A program made the translations under genes and the position numbers. A DNA stretch of 64,000 nucleotides. Origin: Cladorhizidae sp. MBARI D1340-BT2 (Eukaryota > Porifera > Demospongiae > Poecilosclerida > Cladorhizidae). The DNA lies in NCBI GenBank assembly GCA_028752905.1, contig JAQNBH010000011.1, forward strand, positions 36,224,124-36,288,123. The letters are read 5' to 3'. Within the stretch, counting starts at the first letter, position 1. Every line of letters begins with the position of its first letter. Shown here piece by piece: positions 46,233 to 58,440 of this stretch. The notes beneath the pieces were generated by a model. That model made no database searches. It was not told the origin of the DNA and saw nothing but the letters and a program-made list of their open reading frames with translations.

Positions 46233-46556
46233 GTACAGGGTTCAGCGAAGTTTGTTGTGTGGTGGGCACTGCTGGCCATTAGTTGACACGTGGAAGCAAA
46301 ATAGTCAGGTGTTGCGTAGAGTACACTGCAGCCTCACCAAGCTTCACTGCTCTTTGCCTGCCTATTCCCACCCGCGTTGGATTCTTACCGCAGAAAATCG
46401 CGAAGCTTGAATCTCGTAGAAAACACGCCTCATGATAACGCAGCAAAACCAGCCAACAGGTCTCGAATTCTTCCATTAATCATCTTCTGTGAATTTTGAT
46501 CTCTCAAAAATATGATTTTATTGAATATAATATTGATTCAACTACAACAGTTAATA
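46233..46556. other. Start of intron 7
   Basis: Unique sequence, no gene recognised. Confidence 0.5.
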
Positions 46557-47339
46557 TATATAGAGAGGTTGGCAATATCTATATATAGAGAGAGGATTGG
46601 CAATATCTTTAACAAATATATATAGAGAAAGGCTAGGCAATATCTATAACAAATATATATAGAGAGAGAGAGGCTAGGCAATATCTATAACAAATATGTA
46701 TAGAGAGAGGCTAGGCAATATCTATAACAAATATATACATAGAGAGAGAGGCTAGGCAATATCTATAACAAATATGTATAGAGAGAGGCTAGGCAATATC
46801 TATAACAAATATATATAGAGAGAGGCTAGGCAATATCTATAACAAATATATATAGAGAGAGAGAGGCTAGGCAATATCTATAACAAATATATAGAGAGAG
46901 AGAGACTAGGCAATATCTATAACAAATATGTATAGAGAGAGGTTAGGCAATATCTATAACAAATATATATAGAGAGAGAGGCTAGGCAATATCTATAACA
47001 AATATATATATAGAGAGAGAGACTAGGCAATATCTATAACAAATATGTATAGAGAGAGGTTAGGCAATATCTATAGGCAATATCTATAACAAATATATAT
47101 AGAGAGAGAGGCTAGGCAATATCTATAACAAATATATATATAGAGAGAGAGAGGCTAGGCAATATCTATAACAAATATGTATAGAGAGAGAGAGGCTAGG
47201 CAATATCTATAACAAATATATATATAGAGAGAGAGACTAGGCAATATCTATAACAAATATGTATAGAGAGAGGTTAGGCAATATCTATAACAAATATATA
47301 TAGAGAGAGAGAGGCTAGGCAATATCTATAACAAATATG
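46557..47339. repeat. ~38-bp TA/GA-rich minisatellite, about 20 copies
   Basis: The unit is AGGCTAGGCAATATCTATAA then CAAATATATATAGAGAG. Lengths vary by GA and TA dinucleotides (ATATATATAGAGAGAGAG), so each unit contains a small microsatellite. ATATGTATAG variants alternate. Confidence 0.95.
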
Positions 47340-47574
47340 ATCTAGGACAATTTCTAGAACAAAACAGAAATCAGACTGGGTCCTATTAGTCTCACGCCGC
47401 AAGGTGTCGGCTACCATCGGGTCATCATTGCTTCTCTGTGTTGTTCTAGTGTGTACCTACCACACCCCTGCCTCTGTCGTCACCTGAAGTTTGATGGAGA
47501 GGGAGAGGGTGATGTCGCCCAGAGGAAAGGTTGTCTGCAAACCTTCAACTCTCAAGATATATTTTTATAGCACT

Positions 47575-48432
47575 CAGGGTTGAGGCAGAGATTGACAATA
47601 GCTCTAAGGTGATGCATGATGGACCAATATCACACTGGGTGGAAGCAGGTCGACAATAAGTTGACAATAGCTCTATGGACACATACTGGACTAACACCAC
47701 ACTGGGTGGAGGCAGGTTGAAGTAGGTTGACAATAGCTCTATGGGGACACACACTGGACTAACACCACACTGGGTGGAGGCAGGTTGAAGTAGGTTGACA
47801 ATAGCTCTATGGGGACACACACTGGACTAACACCACACTGGGTGGAGGCAGGTTGAAGTAGGTTGACAATAGCTCTATGGACACACACTAGACCAATACC
47901 ACACTGGGTGGAGGCAGGTTGAAGTAGGTTGACAATGGCTCTATGGACACACACTGGACTAACACCACACTGGGTGGAGGCAGGTTGAAGTAGGTTGACA
48001 ATAGCTCTATGGACACACACTGGACCAACACCACACTGGGTGGAGGCAGGTTGAAGGACAGTAGCTCTATGGGGACACACACTGGACCAACATCACACTG
48101 GGTGGAGGCAGGTTGAAGTAGGTTGACAATAGCTCTATGGACACACACTAGACCAACACCACACTGGGTGGAGGCAGGTTGAAGTAGGTTGACAATGGGT
48201 CTTTGGACACACACTGGACCAACACCACACTGGGTGGAGGCAGGTTGAAGTAGGTTGACAATAGCTCTATGGGGACACACACTGGACCAACATCACACTG
48301 GGTGGAGGCAGGTTGAAGTAAGTTGACAATAGCTCTATGGACACACACTGCACCAACACCACACTGGGTTGAGGCAGGTTGAATATGGACACATACTGGA
48401 CTAACACCACATTGGGTTGAAGTAGGTTGACA
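47575..48432. repeat. 66-bp minisatellite, about 13 copies
   Basis: The unit is GGTTGAAGTAGGTTGACAAT, AGCTCTATGGACACACACTG, GACCAACACCACACTGGGTG, GAGGCA. It shares CACACTGGGTGGAGGCAGG-type wording with the 45-bp array of intron 6 (CACACCTGGTGGAGGCAGG). Indels of GG and loss of AAGTAGGTTG occur. Confidence 0.95.
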
Positions 48433-48684
48433 ACAGCCATCCAGTTTGTGTGGGTGCATTAGGAGAAGGGGGGGAGCACATACGCTGTCATAACAAGCTT
48501 TGTCACAACGTTTAAATTGTCTATTGTTGTGTGTAGAGCAATAGCAGCCAAAGTTAGTTTCTCCCCCAAACATATTATATAAGTAAGAGGTACAATTTTG
48601 TCACAACATCGGCAACAATGCTAGCAACATCGGCAGCAATGCTAGCAACATGATGACGACATGACCACTTCTTCTCCCCAACAG
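48433..48684. other. End of intron 7
   Basis: Unique sequence with a small CAACATCGGCA.CAATGCTAG duplication (48604-48650) before the exon h acceptor. Confidence 0.5.
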
Positions 48685-48888
48685 GATTCAATGCTCATGA
48701 GTTTATCCTCGACACTCAAGAGTTCAAATCCCGAGAGAAGGTGGAGGCCCTTGATATAGCCAAGCGCCTGCAGGATTACGGGTTCCATGCTCCCACCCTC
48801 TCGTGGCCCGTTATCAACACGCTCATGTTTGAACCTACGGAGAGTGAGAATAAGGACATGTTGGATAAGTACTGCGATGCTTTAATCA
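48685..48888 (+). CDS. GLDC: GLDC exon h
   Basis: The exon encodes 67 full codons with a split codon at each end, from [13 protein letters not shown] to [10 protein letters not shown]. The motifs [19 protein letters not shown] and EPTESE are diagnostic of the P-protein C-terminal domain. The acceptor is CCAACAG, phase 1, and the donor GTAAGT at 48889, phase 1. One unusual feature is [12 protein letters not shown], where P-proteins normally read SWPVAGTLMVEP; the Ala-Gly to Ile-Asn change is conspicuous in a conserved loop. A 34-bp minisatellite starts about 90 bp after the donor. Confidence 0.95.
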
Positions 48889-48975
48889 GTAAGTTGGGAC
48901 GGGATTGTGGGTGTGAAGAGACCCTGTCCCCCCAGCCCTGCCCCCTCACCAGACGAAAAGTGAAGCATCCCATTT

Positions 48976-50868
48976 TACTGCACATAGTTGATGTGTGACC
49001 TGTAATAGATGCCTACAGTAGTTGATGTGTGACCTGTAATAGGTGCCTACAGTAGTTGATGTCTGACCTGTAATAGGTGCCTACAGTAGTTGATGTCTGA
49101 CCTGTAATAGGTGCCTACAGTAGTTGATGTGTGACCTGTAATAGGTGCCCACAGTAGTTGATGTCTGACCTGTAATAGGTGCCTACAGTAGTTGATGTGT
49201 GACCTGTAATAGGTGCCTACAGTAGTTGATGTGTGACCTGTAATAGGTGCCTACAGTAGTTGATGTCTGACCTGTAATAGGTGCCTACAGTAGTTGATGT
49301 GTGACCTGTAATAGGTTCCTACAGTAGTTGATGTGACCTGTAATAGGAGCCTACAGTAGTTGATGTGTGACCTGTAATAGGTGCCTACAGTAGTTGATGT
49401 CTGACCTGTAATAGGTTCCTACAGTAGTTGATGTGTGACCTGTAATAGGTGCCTACAGTAGTTGATGTGTGACCTGTAAGAGGTGCCTACAGTAGTTGAT
49501 GTGTGACCTGTAATAGGTGCCTACAGTAGTTGATGTGTGACCTGTAATAGGTGCCTACAGTAGTTGATGTGTGACCTGTAATAGGTGCCTACAGTAGTTG
49601 ATGTCTGACCTGTAATAGGTGCCTACAGTAGTTGATGTGTGACCTGTAATAGGTGCCTACAGTAGTTGATGTCTGACCTGTAATAGGTGCCTACAGTAGT
49701 TGATGTGTGACCTGTAATAGGTTCCTACAGTAGTTGATGTCTGTCCTGTAATAGGTGCCTACAGTAGTTGATGTGTGACCTGTAATAGGTGCCTACAGTA
49801 GTTGATGTGACCTGTAATAGGTGCCTACAGTAGTTGATGTTTGACCTGTAATAGGTACCTACAGTAGTTGATATCTGACCTGTAATAGGTTCCTACAGTA
49901 GTTGATGTGACCTGTAATAGGTGCCTACAGTAGTTGATGTGTGACCTGTAATAGGTGCCTACAGTAGTTGATGTATGACCTGTAATAGGTGCATACAGTA
50001 GTTGATGTGTGACCTGTAATAGGTGCCTACAGTAGTTGATGTCTGACCTGTAATAGGTGCCTACAGTAGTTGATGTCTGACCTGTAATAGGTGCCTACAG
50101 TAGTTGATGTCTGACCTGTAATAGGTGCCTACAGTAGTTGATGTCTGACCTGTAATAGGTGCCTACAGTAGTTGATGTCTGACCTGTAATAGATGCCTAC
50201 AGTAGTTGATGTCTGACCTGTAATAGGTACCTACAGTAGTTGATATCTGACCTGTAATAGGTTCCTACAGTAGTTGATGTGACCTGTAATAGGTGCCTAC
50301 AGTAGTTGATGTGTGACCTGTAATAGGTGCCTACAGTAGTTGATGTATGACCTGTAATAGGTGCATACAGTAGTTGATGTGTGACCTGTAATAGGTTCCT
50401 ACAGTAGTTGATGTCTGACCTGTAATAGGTGCCTACAGTAGTTGATGTCTGACCTGTAATAGGTTCCTACAGTAGTTGATGTCTGACCTGTAATAGGTGC
50501 CTACAGTAGTTGATGTCTGACCTGTAATAGGTGCCTACAGTAGTTGATGTGTGACCTGTAATAGGTGCCTACAGTAGTTGATGTGTGACCTGTAATAGGT
50601 GCCTACAGTAGTTGATGTCTGACCTGTAATAGGTGCCTACAGTAGTTGATGTCTGACCTGTAATAGGTGCCTACAGTAGTTGATATCTGACCTGTAATAG
50701 GTGCCTACAGTAGTTGATGTGTGACCTGTAATAGGTGCCTACAGTAGTTGATGTGACCTGTAATAGGTGCCTACAGTAGTTGATGTCTGACCTGTAATAG
50801 GTGCCTACAGTAGTTGATGTCTGACCTGTAATAGGTGCCTACAGTAGTTGATGTCTGACCTGTAATAG
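48976..50868. repeat. 34-bp minisatellite, about 56 copies
   Basis: The unit is TAGTTGATGTGTGACCTGTA then ATAGGTGCCTACAG. GTCTGACC and GTGTGACC types alternate; some units lack GT (GATGTGACC, 32 bp). A block of about 370 bp recurs (near 49840 and 50225: ATAGGTACC, GATATCTGACC, TTCC, GATGTGACC, GTATGACC, GTGCATAC), indicating duplication inside the array. Confidence 0.97.
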
Positions 50869-51014
50869 ACGAGACACCAAATTGGAGGGGAAATTTTCCA
50901 CATACATTTTTTCTTTCTTTCTAATAATGTGCATTACTATGGCAATGTTGTTTATTGTCATGGTAACAAAGTCCATCTCCATAGTGATGTGCACACTTGC
51001 ATTCAATCGTGCAG

Positions 51015-51079
51015 CAATCAGAGAGGAGATCCAAGAAATTAGAGACGAGAAATATGACACAGTTTCGAACATTATCAAG
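51015..51079 (+). CDS. GLDC: GLDC exon i
   Basis: A short exon of two bases plus 21 codons. It reads IREEIQEIRDEKYDTVSN and then IIK. It matches the amphipathic helix that follows the CDA(M/L)I.IR segment in P-proteins. The acceptor is CGTGCAG, and the split codon reads ACA (Thr, usually Ser). The donor is GTGAGG at 51080, phase 0. The exon is bracketed by the 34-bp array, ending 147 bp upstream, and the 27-bp array, starting about 460 bp downstream. Confidence 0.85.
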
Positions 51080-51535
51080 GTGAGGGGGATTAGGAATGTT
51101 AACATTGCCATACAGACTGCAAATGGCACATACACAATACCCAAGAGCTAGGCATGGTTCAGCTGCCAGCTGGATACTGCACGAAATGTTTTTGACTTGA
51201 CCTTGTTGTTTAGCATTGCTGCAATGCGATTAATATGCTGTGAGAAGCTTTAATTAATAAGATACGCTGATGAGCTCCACTGAGGAGATTAATTGATGAG
51301 GCTAATCAGGCACTTCATGGATTTCCCTTCCTGGTAGTCAATTAATCAATTAAGAGCAATTTGTTTTGCAGCGCAAGATTTTAATTTGCATTTTTATACA
51401 TGTGGTCTTCACCATCATGTTGCCATGGCGGCAGAACTGGGAGGTGACAAACATGTGAGCAAATTAAGCGCTCAACTGCCGGACATCTGGCATGGGGGGA
51501 GGGGAGGGTTAGAAGTCATCAAATACGTGCACATT
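51080..51535. other. Start of intron 9
   Basis: AT-rich unique sequence with many TTAATTAAT words (51250-51355). No gene. Confidence 0.5.
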
Positions 51536-54102
51536 TAGTTTGACATATGTATCAGGACACTCATGTGTGTCAGGACACTGGAGTCTGGCACATGTGTCAG
51601 GACACTGGAGTCTGGCATGTGTGTCAGGACACTGGATCTGGCACATGTGTCAGGACATTGGAGACTGACATATGTGTCAGGACACTGGAGTCTGGCACAT
51701 CTATCAGGACACTGGAGTCTGACATGTCTATCAGGACACTGGAGTCTGGCATGTCTATCAGGACACTGGAGTCTGGCACATCTATCAGGACACTGGAGTC
51801 TGGCATGTGTGTCAGGACACTGGAGTCTGGCACATGTGTCAGGACACTGGAGTCTGGCACATCTATCAGGACACTGGAGTCTGGCATGTGTGTCAGGACA
51901 CTGGAGTCTGGCACATCTATCAGGACACTGGAGTCTGGCATGTGTGTCAGGACACTGGAGTCTGGCACGTGTGTCAGGACACTGGAGTCTGGTATGTGTG
52001 TCAGGACACTGGAGTCTGGCACGTGTGTCAGGACACTGGAGTCTGGCACGTGTGTCAGGACACTGGAGTCTGGTACGTGTATCAGGACACTGGAGTCTGG
52101 CACGTGTGTCAGGACACTGGAGTCTGGCACGTGTGTCAGGACACTGGAGTCTGGCACGTGTGTCAGGACACTGGAGTCTGGCATGTGTCAGGACACTGGA
52201 GTCTGGAACGTGTGTCAGGACACTTGAGTCTGGCACGTGTGTCAGGACACTGGAGTCTGGTACGTGTGTCAGGACACTGGAGTCTGGCACGTGTGTCAGG
52301 ACACTGGAGTCTGGCACGTGTGTCAGGACACTGGAGTCTGGCATGTGTCAGGACACTGGAGTCTGGCACGTGTGTCAGGACACTGGAGTCTGGCACGTGT
52401 GTCAGGACACTGGAGTCTGGCATGTGTCAGGACACTGGAGTCTGGCATGTGTCAGGACACTGGAGTCTGGCATGTGTCAGGACACTGGAGTCTGGCATGT
52501 GTGTCAGGACACTGGAGTCTGGCATGTGTATCAGGACACTGGAGTCTGGCACATCTATCAGGACACTGGAGTCTGACATATGTGTCAGGGCACTGGAGTC
52601 TGGCACGTGTATCAGGACACTGGAGTCTGGCATGTGTGTCAGGACACTGGAGTCTGGCACGTGTGTCAGGACACTGGAGTCTGGCATGTGTGTCAGGACA
52701 CTGGAGTCTGGCACGTGTGTCAGGACACTGGAGTCTGGCACGTCTATCAGGACACTGGAGTCTGGCACATCTATCAGGACACTGGAGTCTGGCACGTGTG
52801 TCAGGACACTGGAGTCTGGCACGTGTATCAGGACACTGGAGTCTGGCATGTGTGTCAGGACACTGGAGTCTGGCATGTGTCAGGACACTGGAGTCTGGCG
52901 CGTGTGTCAGGACACTGGAGTCTGGCACGTGTGTCAGGACACTGGAGTCTGGCACGTGTGTCAGGACACTGGAGTCTGGCACGTGTGTCAGGACACTGGA
53001 GTCTGGCACGTGTGTCAGGACACTGGAGTCTGGCACGTGTGTCAGGACACTGGAGTCTGGCACGTGTGTCAGGACACTGGAGTCTGGCACGTGTGTCAGG
53101 ACACTGGAGTCTGGCATGTGTCAGGACACTGGAGTCTGGCGCGTGTGTCAGGACACTGGAGTCTGGCACGTGTGTCAGGACACTGGAGTCTGGCACGTGT
53201 GTCAGGACACTGGAGTCTGGCACGTGTGTCAGGACACTGGAGTCTGGCACGTGTGTCAGGACACTGGAGTCTGGCACGTGTGTCAGGACACTGGAGTCTG
53301 GCACGTGTGTCAGGACACTGGAGTCTGGCACGTGTGTCAGGACACTGGAGTCTGGCACGTGTGTCAGGACACTGGAGTCTGGCACGTGTGTCAGGACACT
53401 GTGTCAGGACACTGGAGTCTGGCACGTGTGTCAGGACACTGGAGTCTGGCACGTGTGTCAGGACACTGGAGTCTGGCAAATGTGTCAGGACACTGGAGTC
53501 TGGCACGTGTGTCAGGATACTGGAGTCTGGCACGTGTGTCAGTACACTGGAGTCTGGCACGTCTGTCAGGACACTGGAGTCTGGCACGTCTATCAGGACA
53601 CTGGAGTCTGGCACGTGTGTCAGGACACTGGAGTCTGGCATGTGTCAGGACACTGGAGTCTGGCACGTGTGTCAGGACACTGGAGTCTGGCACGTGTGTC
53701 AGGACACTGGAGTCTGGCACGTGTGTCAGGACACTGGAGTCTGGCACGTGTGTCAGGACACTGGAGTCTGGCACGTGTGTCAGGACACTGGAGTCTGGCA
53801 CGTGTGTCAGGACACTGGAGTCTGGTATGTGTGTCAGGACACTGGAGTCTGGCACGTGTGTCAGGACACTGGAGTCTGGCACGTGTGTCAGGACACTGTG
53901 TCAGGACACTGGAGTCTGGCACGTGTGTCAGGACACTGGAGTCTGGCACGTGTGTCAGGACACTGTGTCAGGACACTGGAGTCTGGCACGTGTGTCAGGA
54001 CACTGGAGTCTGGCACGTGTGTCAGGACACTGGAGTCTGGCACGTGTGTCAGGATACTGGAGTCTGGCACGTGTGTCAGGACACTGGAGTCTGGCACGTG
54101 TG
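51536..54102. repeat. 27-bp minisatellite, about 95 copies
   Basis: The unit is TCAGGACACTGGAGTCTGGC then ACGTGTG. 27 bp is nine codons, so both strands carry very long artefactual frames (for example 51807-54257). Left units mostly carry CATGTGTG, CACATCTA or CATCTA; right units carry CACGTG almost invariably. Shortened units (CAGGACACTGTG) occur near 53398, 53896 and 53963. The array ends 135 bp before exon j. Confidence 0.97.
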
Positions 54103-54238
54103 AAATGCTAGGCTATGTTTGGCCATACAATGTTGCATTATTGTACACTACATATGAGCCAAAATTTAACATGATGTCAATGGGAAAGGAACAACCCCCC
54201 ATTAATTACGTGTCACTTTCCCCACCCCTGTTCATTAG

Positions 54239-54319
54239 AATGCTCCTCACACCATGAACCAAGTGGTAGCTACGAAGTGGGACTTTCCTTACTCCAGAGA
54301 GAAGGCAGCATTCCCCATG
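54239..54319 (+). CDS. GLDC: GLDC exon j (last one found)
   Basis: The exon encodes 27 residues, NAPHTMNQVVATKWDFPYS followed by REKAAFPM. It matches the conserved NAPH(T)...W...YSRE.AAFP segment close to the P-protein C-terminus. The acceptor is TTCATTAG and the donor GTAAGT at 54320; both ends are phase 0. The 27-bp minisatellite ends about 135 bp before it. The remaining C-terminal tail (normally a FWP..RIDD.YGD..L.C.C block of about 45 residues) was searched for by eye to base 64000 and not seen. The next intron is therefore at least 9.6 kb, or the tail has been lost. Confidence 0.92.
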
Positions 54320-55514
54320 GTAAGTGAGAGAGGGTCTGTGCGTGGAGCTGATGTTCTCTGCTTGCAATTGTGTCCACTGGTGCCATGGTAGGCCAATATT
54401 CACACAGATAAAGATCAGAGACTCGGCCACCTGTGTTTGTGGGGTGGGCTCAGAATCTTCCCATTCTCTGCTCGTGCAAGCAATGGAAGGTGGGGCCTTG
54501 TGTGAAGGGGAAGTGTTTTAGCGTATGTGTGGGATCAGTCATTACTTGGAAAAGTCGATGAGTCCTTGTGACACACTCAGAATTTATTTATTTTAGGAAT
54601 TTGTGAGAGGGGGGGAGGGGGAGGGGAGGGGAGGGGAGGGGGGAGGCATGTTAGAGTGAGTGGGAGTAGAGTGGTAAACAGGGTTTATGAAATTATGGGA
54701 AGGGAGGGATCTGGAATAAGTCACCAGGGAATAGTTGTCTTGTTGCCATCACAACAGGGGAGGGAAGGAGAGCTGTTGTCTTTACTCTCTGTGTGGTCCT
54801 GATTGCTAGGGCAGGTGTGGCTGTGGGCATGTACCTGTATGTGGGTGTGAGGCTAGCAGGGGTGTAACCCTGAATGTGAAATTATATCTATTGTTGATTT
54901 AGTTTCATGCCCTTTGAACCCGACACCTTCACAAGGTGTTATGTTTCACGTGATGACTGAATATATTACGGCATTGCCATGGCGACGATGAAAGAGTGGA
55001 GTGATGGGGTCTTTCAGTGTGTCATTGGATTCTACCCTGGCTTTTAGTCACAATAAGATTTATCACCCCACCATGCACATGTACAAAGCATGCTAAAATA
55101 ATACCGTATTTGGCGGAGTGTAAATTACACCTCTGAAAAGTAACCATCTTAACAAAAATTCTAGAATTACCTGCAAGTGCACATTGCACACGAAGTTCTG
55201 ACCTCAACTCGATCGTCTTCCTCCAGTCTGGCACTCTTGCTGTGTGCTCCCTTTCAGCACTACAGCTCCCAGACTTCTCTGCTCCTTCATCAGCCTTGAG
55301 CTTAACAAGCTGCAGTATTGCTCATGCGATTAGTTCCAGACATTTCACCCACAAAAGAAAAATGAGAACACTGCAGCTAGCTGTACGAGATCATGCTCAC
55401 TTGTGAACACACCCAGTGATTAATTTTAGCCAATATTGCAGCACAACTTTGTATTCAGTGTGTACTTTGCACCTGGAAATGGGGAGGAAGATTTAGAGCT
55501 GCTACTGCGACCTT
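54320..55514. other. Sequence after GLDC exon j
   Basis: Begins at donor GTAAGT. A G-rich run of GGGGAGGGGAGGGG type lies at 54608-54646. CCGTATTTGGCGGAGTGTAA at about 55105 recalls ends of common animal MITEs but no partner end was found. No terminal GLDC exon seen. Confidence 0.6.
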
Positions 55515-57650
55515 CCCAACAAGAATGTTGCATGCATATTTATACTAATATTCCCCCAACAAGAATGGTGCATGTATATTTATACTAATATTCCCCAACG
55601 AGAATGGTGCATGCATATTTATACTAATATTCCCAAACAAGAATGGTGCATGTATATTTATACTAATATTCCCCAACAAGAATGATGCATGCATATTTAT
55701 ACTAATATTCCCCAACAAAAATGGTGCATGTATATTTATACTAATATTCCCAACAAGAATGGTGCATGCATATTTATACTAATATTCCCCAACAAGAATG
55801 GTGCATGTATATTTATACTAATATTCCCCAACAAGAATGATGCATGCATATTTATACTAATATTCCCCAACAAGAATGTTGCATGTATATTTATACTAAT
55901 ATTCCCCAACGCATGCATATTTATATTAATATTCCCCAGCAAGAATGGTGCATGTATATTTATACTAATATTCCCCAACAAGAATGGTGCATGTATATTT
56001 ATATTAATATTGCCCAGCAAGAGTGGTGCATGTATATTTATACTAATATTCCCCAACAAGAATGGTGCATGCATATTTATACTAATATTCCCCAACAACA
56101 AGAATGGTGCATGTATATTTATACTAATATTCCCCAACAAGAATGGTGCATGTATATTTATATTAATATTCCCCAGCAAGAGTGGTGCATGTATATTTGT
56201 ACTAATATTCCCCAACAAGAATGTTGCATGTATATTTATACTAATATTCCCCAACAAGAATGGTGCATGTATATTTATACTAATATTCCCCAACAAGAAT
56301 GGTGCATATATATTTATACTAATATTCCCCAACAAGAATGGTGCATGCATATTTATACTAATATTCCCCAGCAAGAATGGTGCATGTATATTTGTACTAA
56401 TATTCCCCAGCAAGAATGTTGCATGCATATTTATACTAATATTCCCCAGCAAGAATGTTGCATGCATATTTATACTAATATTCCCCAACAAGAATGGTGC
56501 ATGTATATTTATACTAATATTCCCCAACAAGAATGGTGCATGTATATTTATACTAATATTCCCCAACAAGAATGGTGCATGCATATTTATACTAATATTC
56601 CCCAACAAGAATGGTGCATGTATATTTATACTAATATTCCCAACAAGAATGTTGCATGTATATTTATACTAATATTCCCCAACAAGAATGTTGCACGTAT
56701 ATTTATACTAATATTCCCAACAAGAATGTTGCATGTATATTTATACTAATATTCCCCAACAAGAATGGTGCATGTATATTTATACTAATATTCCCCAACA
56801 AGAATGGTGCATGCATATTTATACTAATATTCCCCAGCAAGAATGTTGCATGCATATTTATACTAATATTCCCCCAACAAGAATGTTGCATGCATATTTA
56901 TACTAATATTCCCCAACAAGAATGGTGCATGCATATTTATACTAATATTCCCCAACAAGAATGGTGCATGTGTATTTATACTAATATTCCCCAGCAAGAA
57001 TGTTGCATGCATATTTATACTAATATTCCCAACAAGAATGTTGCATGTATATTTATACTAATATTCCCCAACAAGAATGTTGCATGCATATTTATACTAA
57101 TATTCCCCAACAAGAATGGTGCATGTATATTTATACTAATATTCCCAACAAGAATGTTGCATGTATATTTATACTAATATTCCCCAACAAGAATGTTGCA
57201 CGTATATTTATACTAATATTCCCCAACAAGAATGGTGCATGTATATTTATACTAATATTCCCCAACAAGAATGGTGCATGTATATTTATACTAATATTCC
57301 CCAACAAGAATGGTGCATGTATATTTATACTAATATTCCCAACAAGAATGGTGCATGTATATTTATACTAATATTCCCCCAACAAGAATGTTGCATGCAT
57401 ATTTATACTAATATTCCCCAACAAGAATGGTGCATGCATATTTATACTAATATTCCCCAACAAGAATGGTGCATGTGTATTTATACTAATATTCCCCAGC
57501 AAGAATGTTGCATGCATATTTATACTAATATTCCCAACAAGAATGTTGCATGTATATTTATACTAATATTCCCCAACAAGAATGTTGCATGCATATTTAT
57601 ACTAATATTCCCCAACAAGAATGGTGCATGCATATTTGTACTAATATTCC
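55515..57650. repeat. 39-bp minisatellite, about 54 copies
   Basis: The unit is CAACAAGAATGGTGCATGTA then TATTTATACTAATATTCCC, with 3 to 5 C. GCATGCATATT and GCATGTATATT alternate, and GGTGC/GTTGC alternate. Units with one C fewer shift the artefactual frames. Each unit contains TGCATG on the + strand. A ~480-bp block recurs (about 56640-57040 and 57130-57540). Confidence 0.97.
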
Positions 57651-58440
57651 TTTCTGTCGGTCTCTCTGCATCTCTTTATCCTCAATGTGTGGTCACACGG
57701 AGGACCCAGGGAGGGTGGGACCAGGGGGGATAGGGGTAACTAATGGGTGGTCACACGGAGGACCCAGGGAAGGTGGGAATAGGGGATAACTCGAGGTTTT
57801 GGTGGCACCTTCCTCCCCCCCCCCCCGGCCATGACATTTAAAGCACCATTACAAACAGGCATAGTATGGCAGGCACAAGGTTGGCTCTATAATATTTCTC
57901 CCATATGGAACTATGCAACGAGGCTATGCATGTGTAATATGCACGCATACACACACGCACACAAACCATGCAATCATACACATGCGCATGCATGCATAAC
58001 TGAGTGCTGTCCAATTGTATGTAATGTGACAGCTTTAGGCTAGTAATGTTGAGTCGCTTCTTTCTCCAGAAGTTACCACATGCAGTACTATAAGCTGTAC
58101 GCAGTGAACTGGTTGGCGCTGCATACGATTATCATCATGGTGTTGTAAAAACAGGTAGGATAGAATGTTTGTTGTGAGAGCTGCTGGGAATGCACCATTT
58201 GGAAAGTGAACACTGTTTTTATTTTTTATTTGGTTTATGAATGCTGCGGATGAGGTACTCCAAATAAGTATCACCCCACAAGTGTGTGCATACTCGAACA
58301 AAGTTTATCTGAATGCCTCCCAAGATATTAGTTTCTCTTCCCCGTTCCCTCCCAAACCCCTACTCGTTACTTTACAAATGAGTGTTTCAAGCTTGATATT
58401 GTGTGTGTACTCCTCAACTTCTGGCCACTCCTCTAAACTT
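57651..58440. other. Unique stretch between the 39-bp and 20-bp arrays
   Basis: GGTCACACGGAGGACCCAGG is duplicated (57692 and 57750), a C run lies at 57815-57826, and CACACGCACACA words occur at 57950. No gene supported. Confidence 0.55.

Noticed and set aside
51547..54257. Long frames on both strands across the 27-bp array (up to 816 codons)
   Set aside because: 27 bp is nine codons; the frames follow the repeat on both strands and several frames at once, which real genes do not do.
55100..55190. CCGTATTTGGCGGAGTGTAA as a MITE end
   Set aside because: Only one end resembles known elements and no inverted partner was found nearby.
55689..57789. Repeat frames in the 39-bp array, both strands
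   Set aside because: Codon-multiple unit length explains them; the products are low-complexity.
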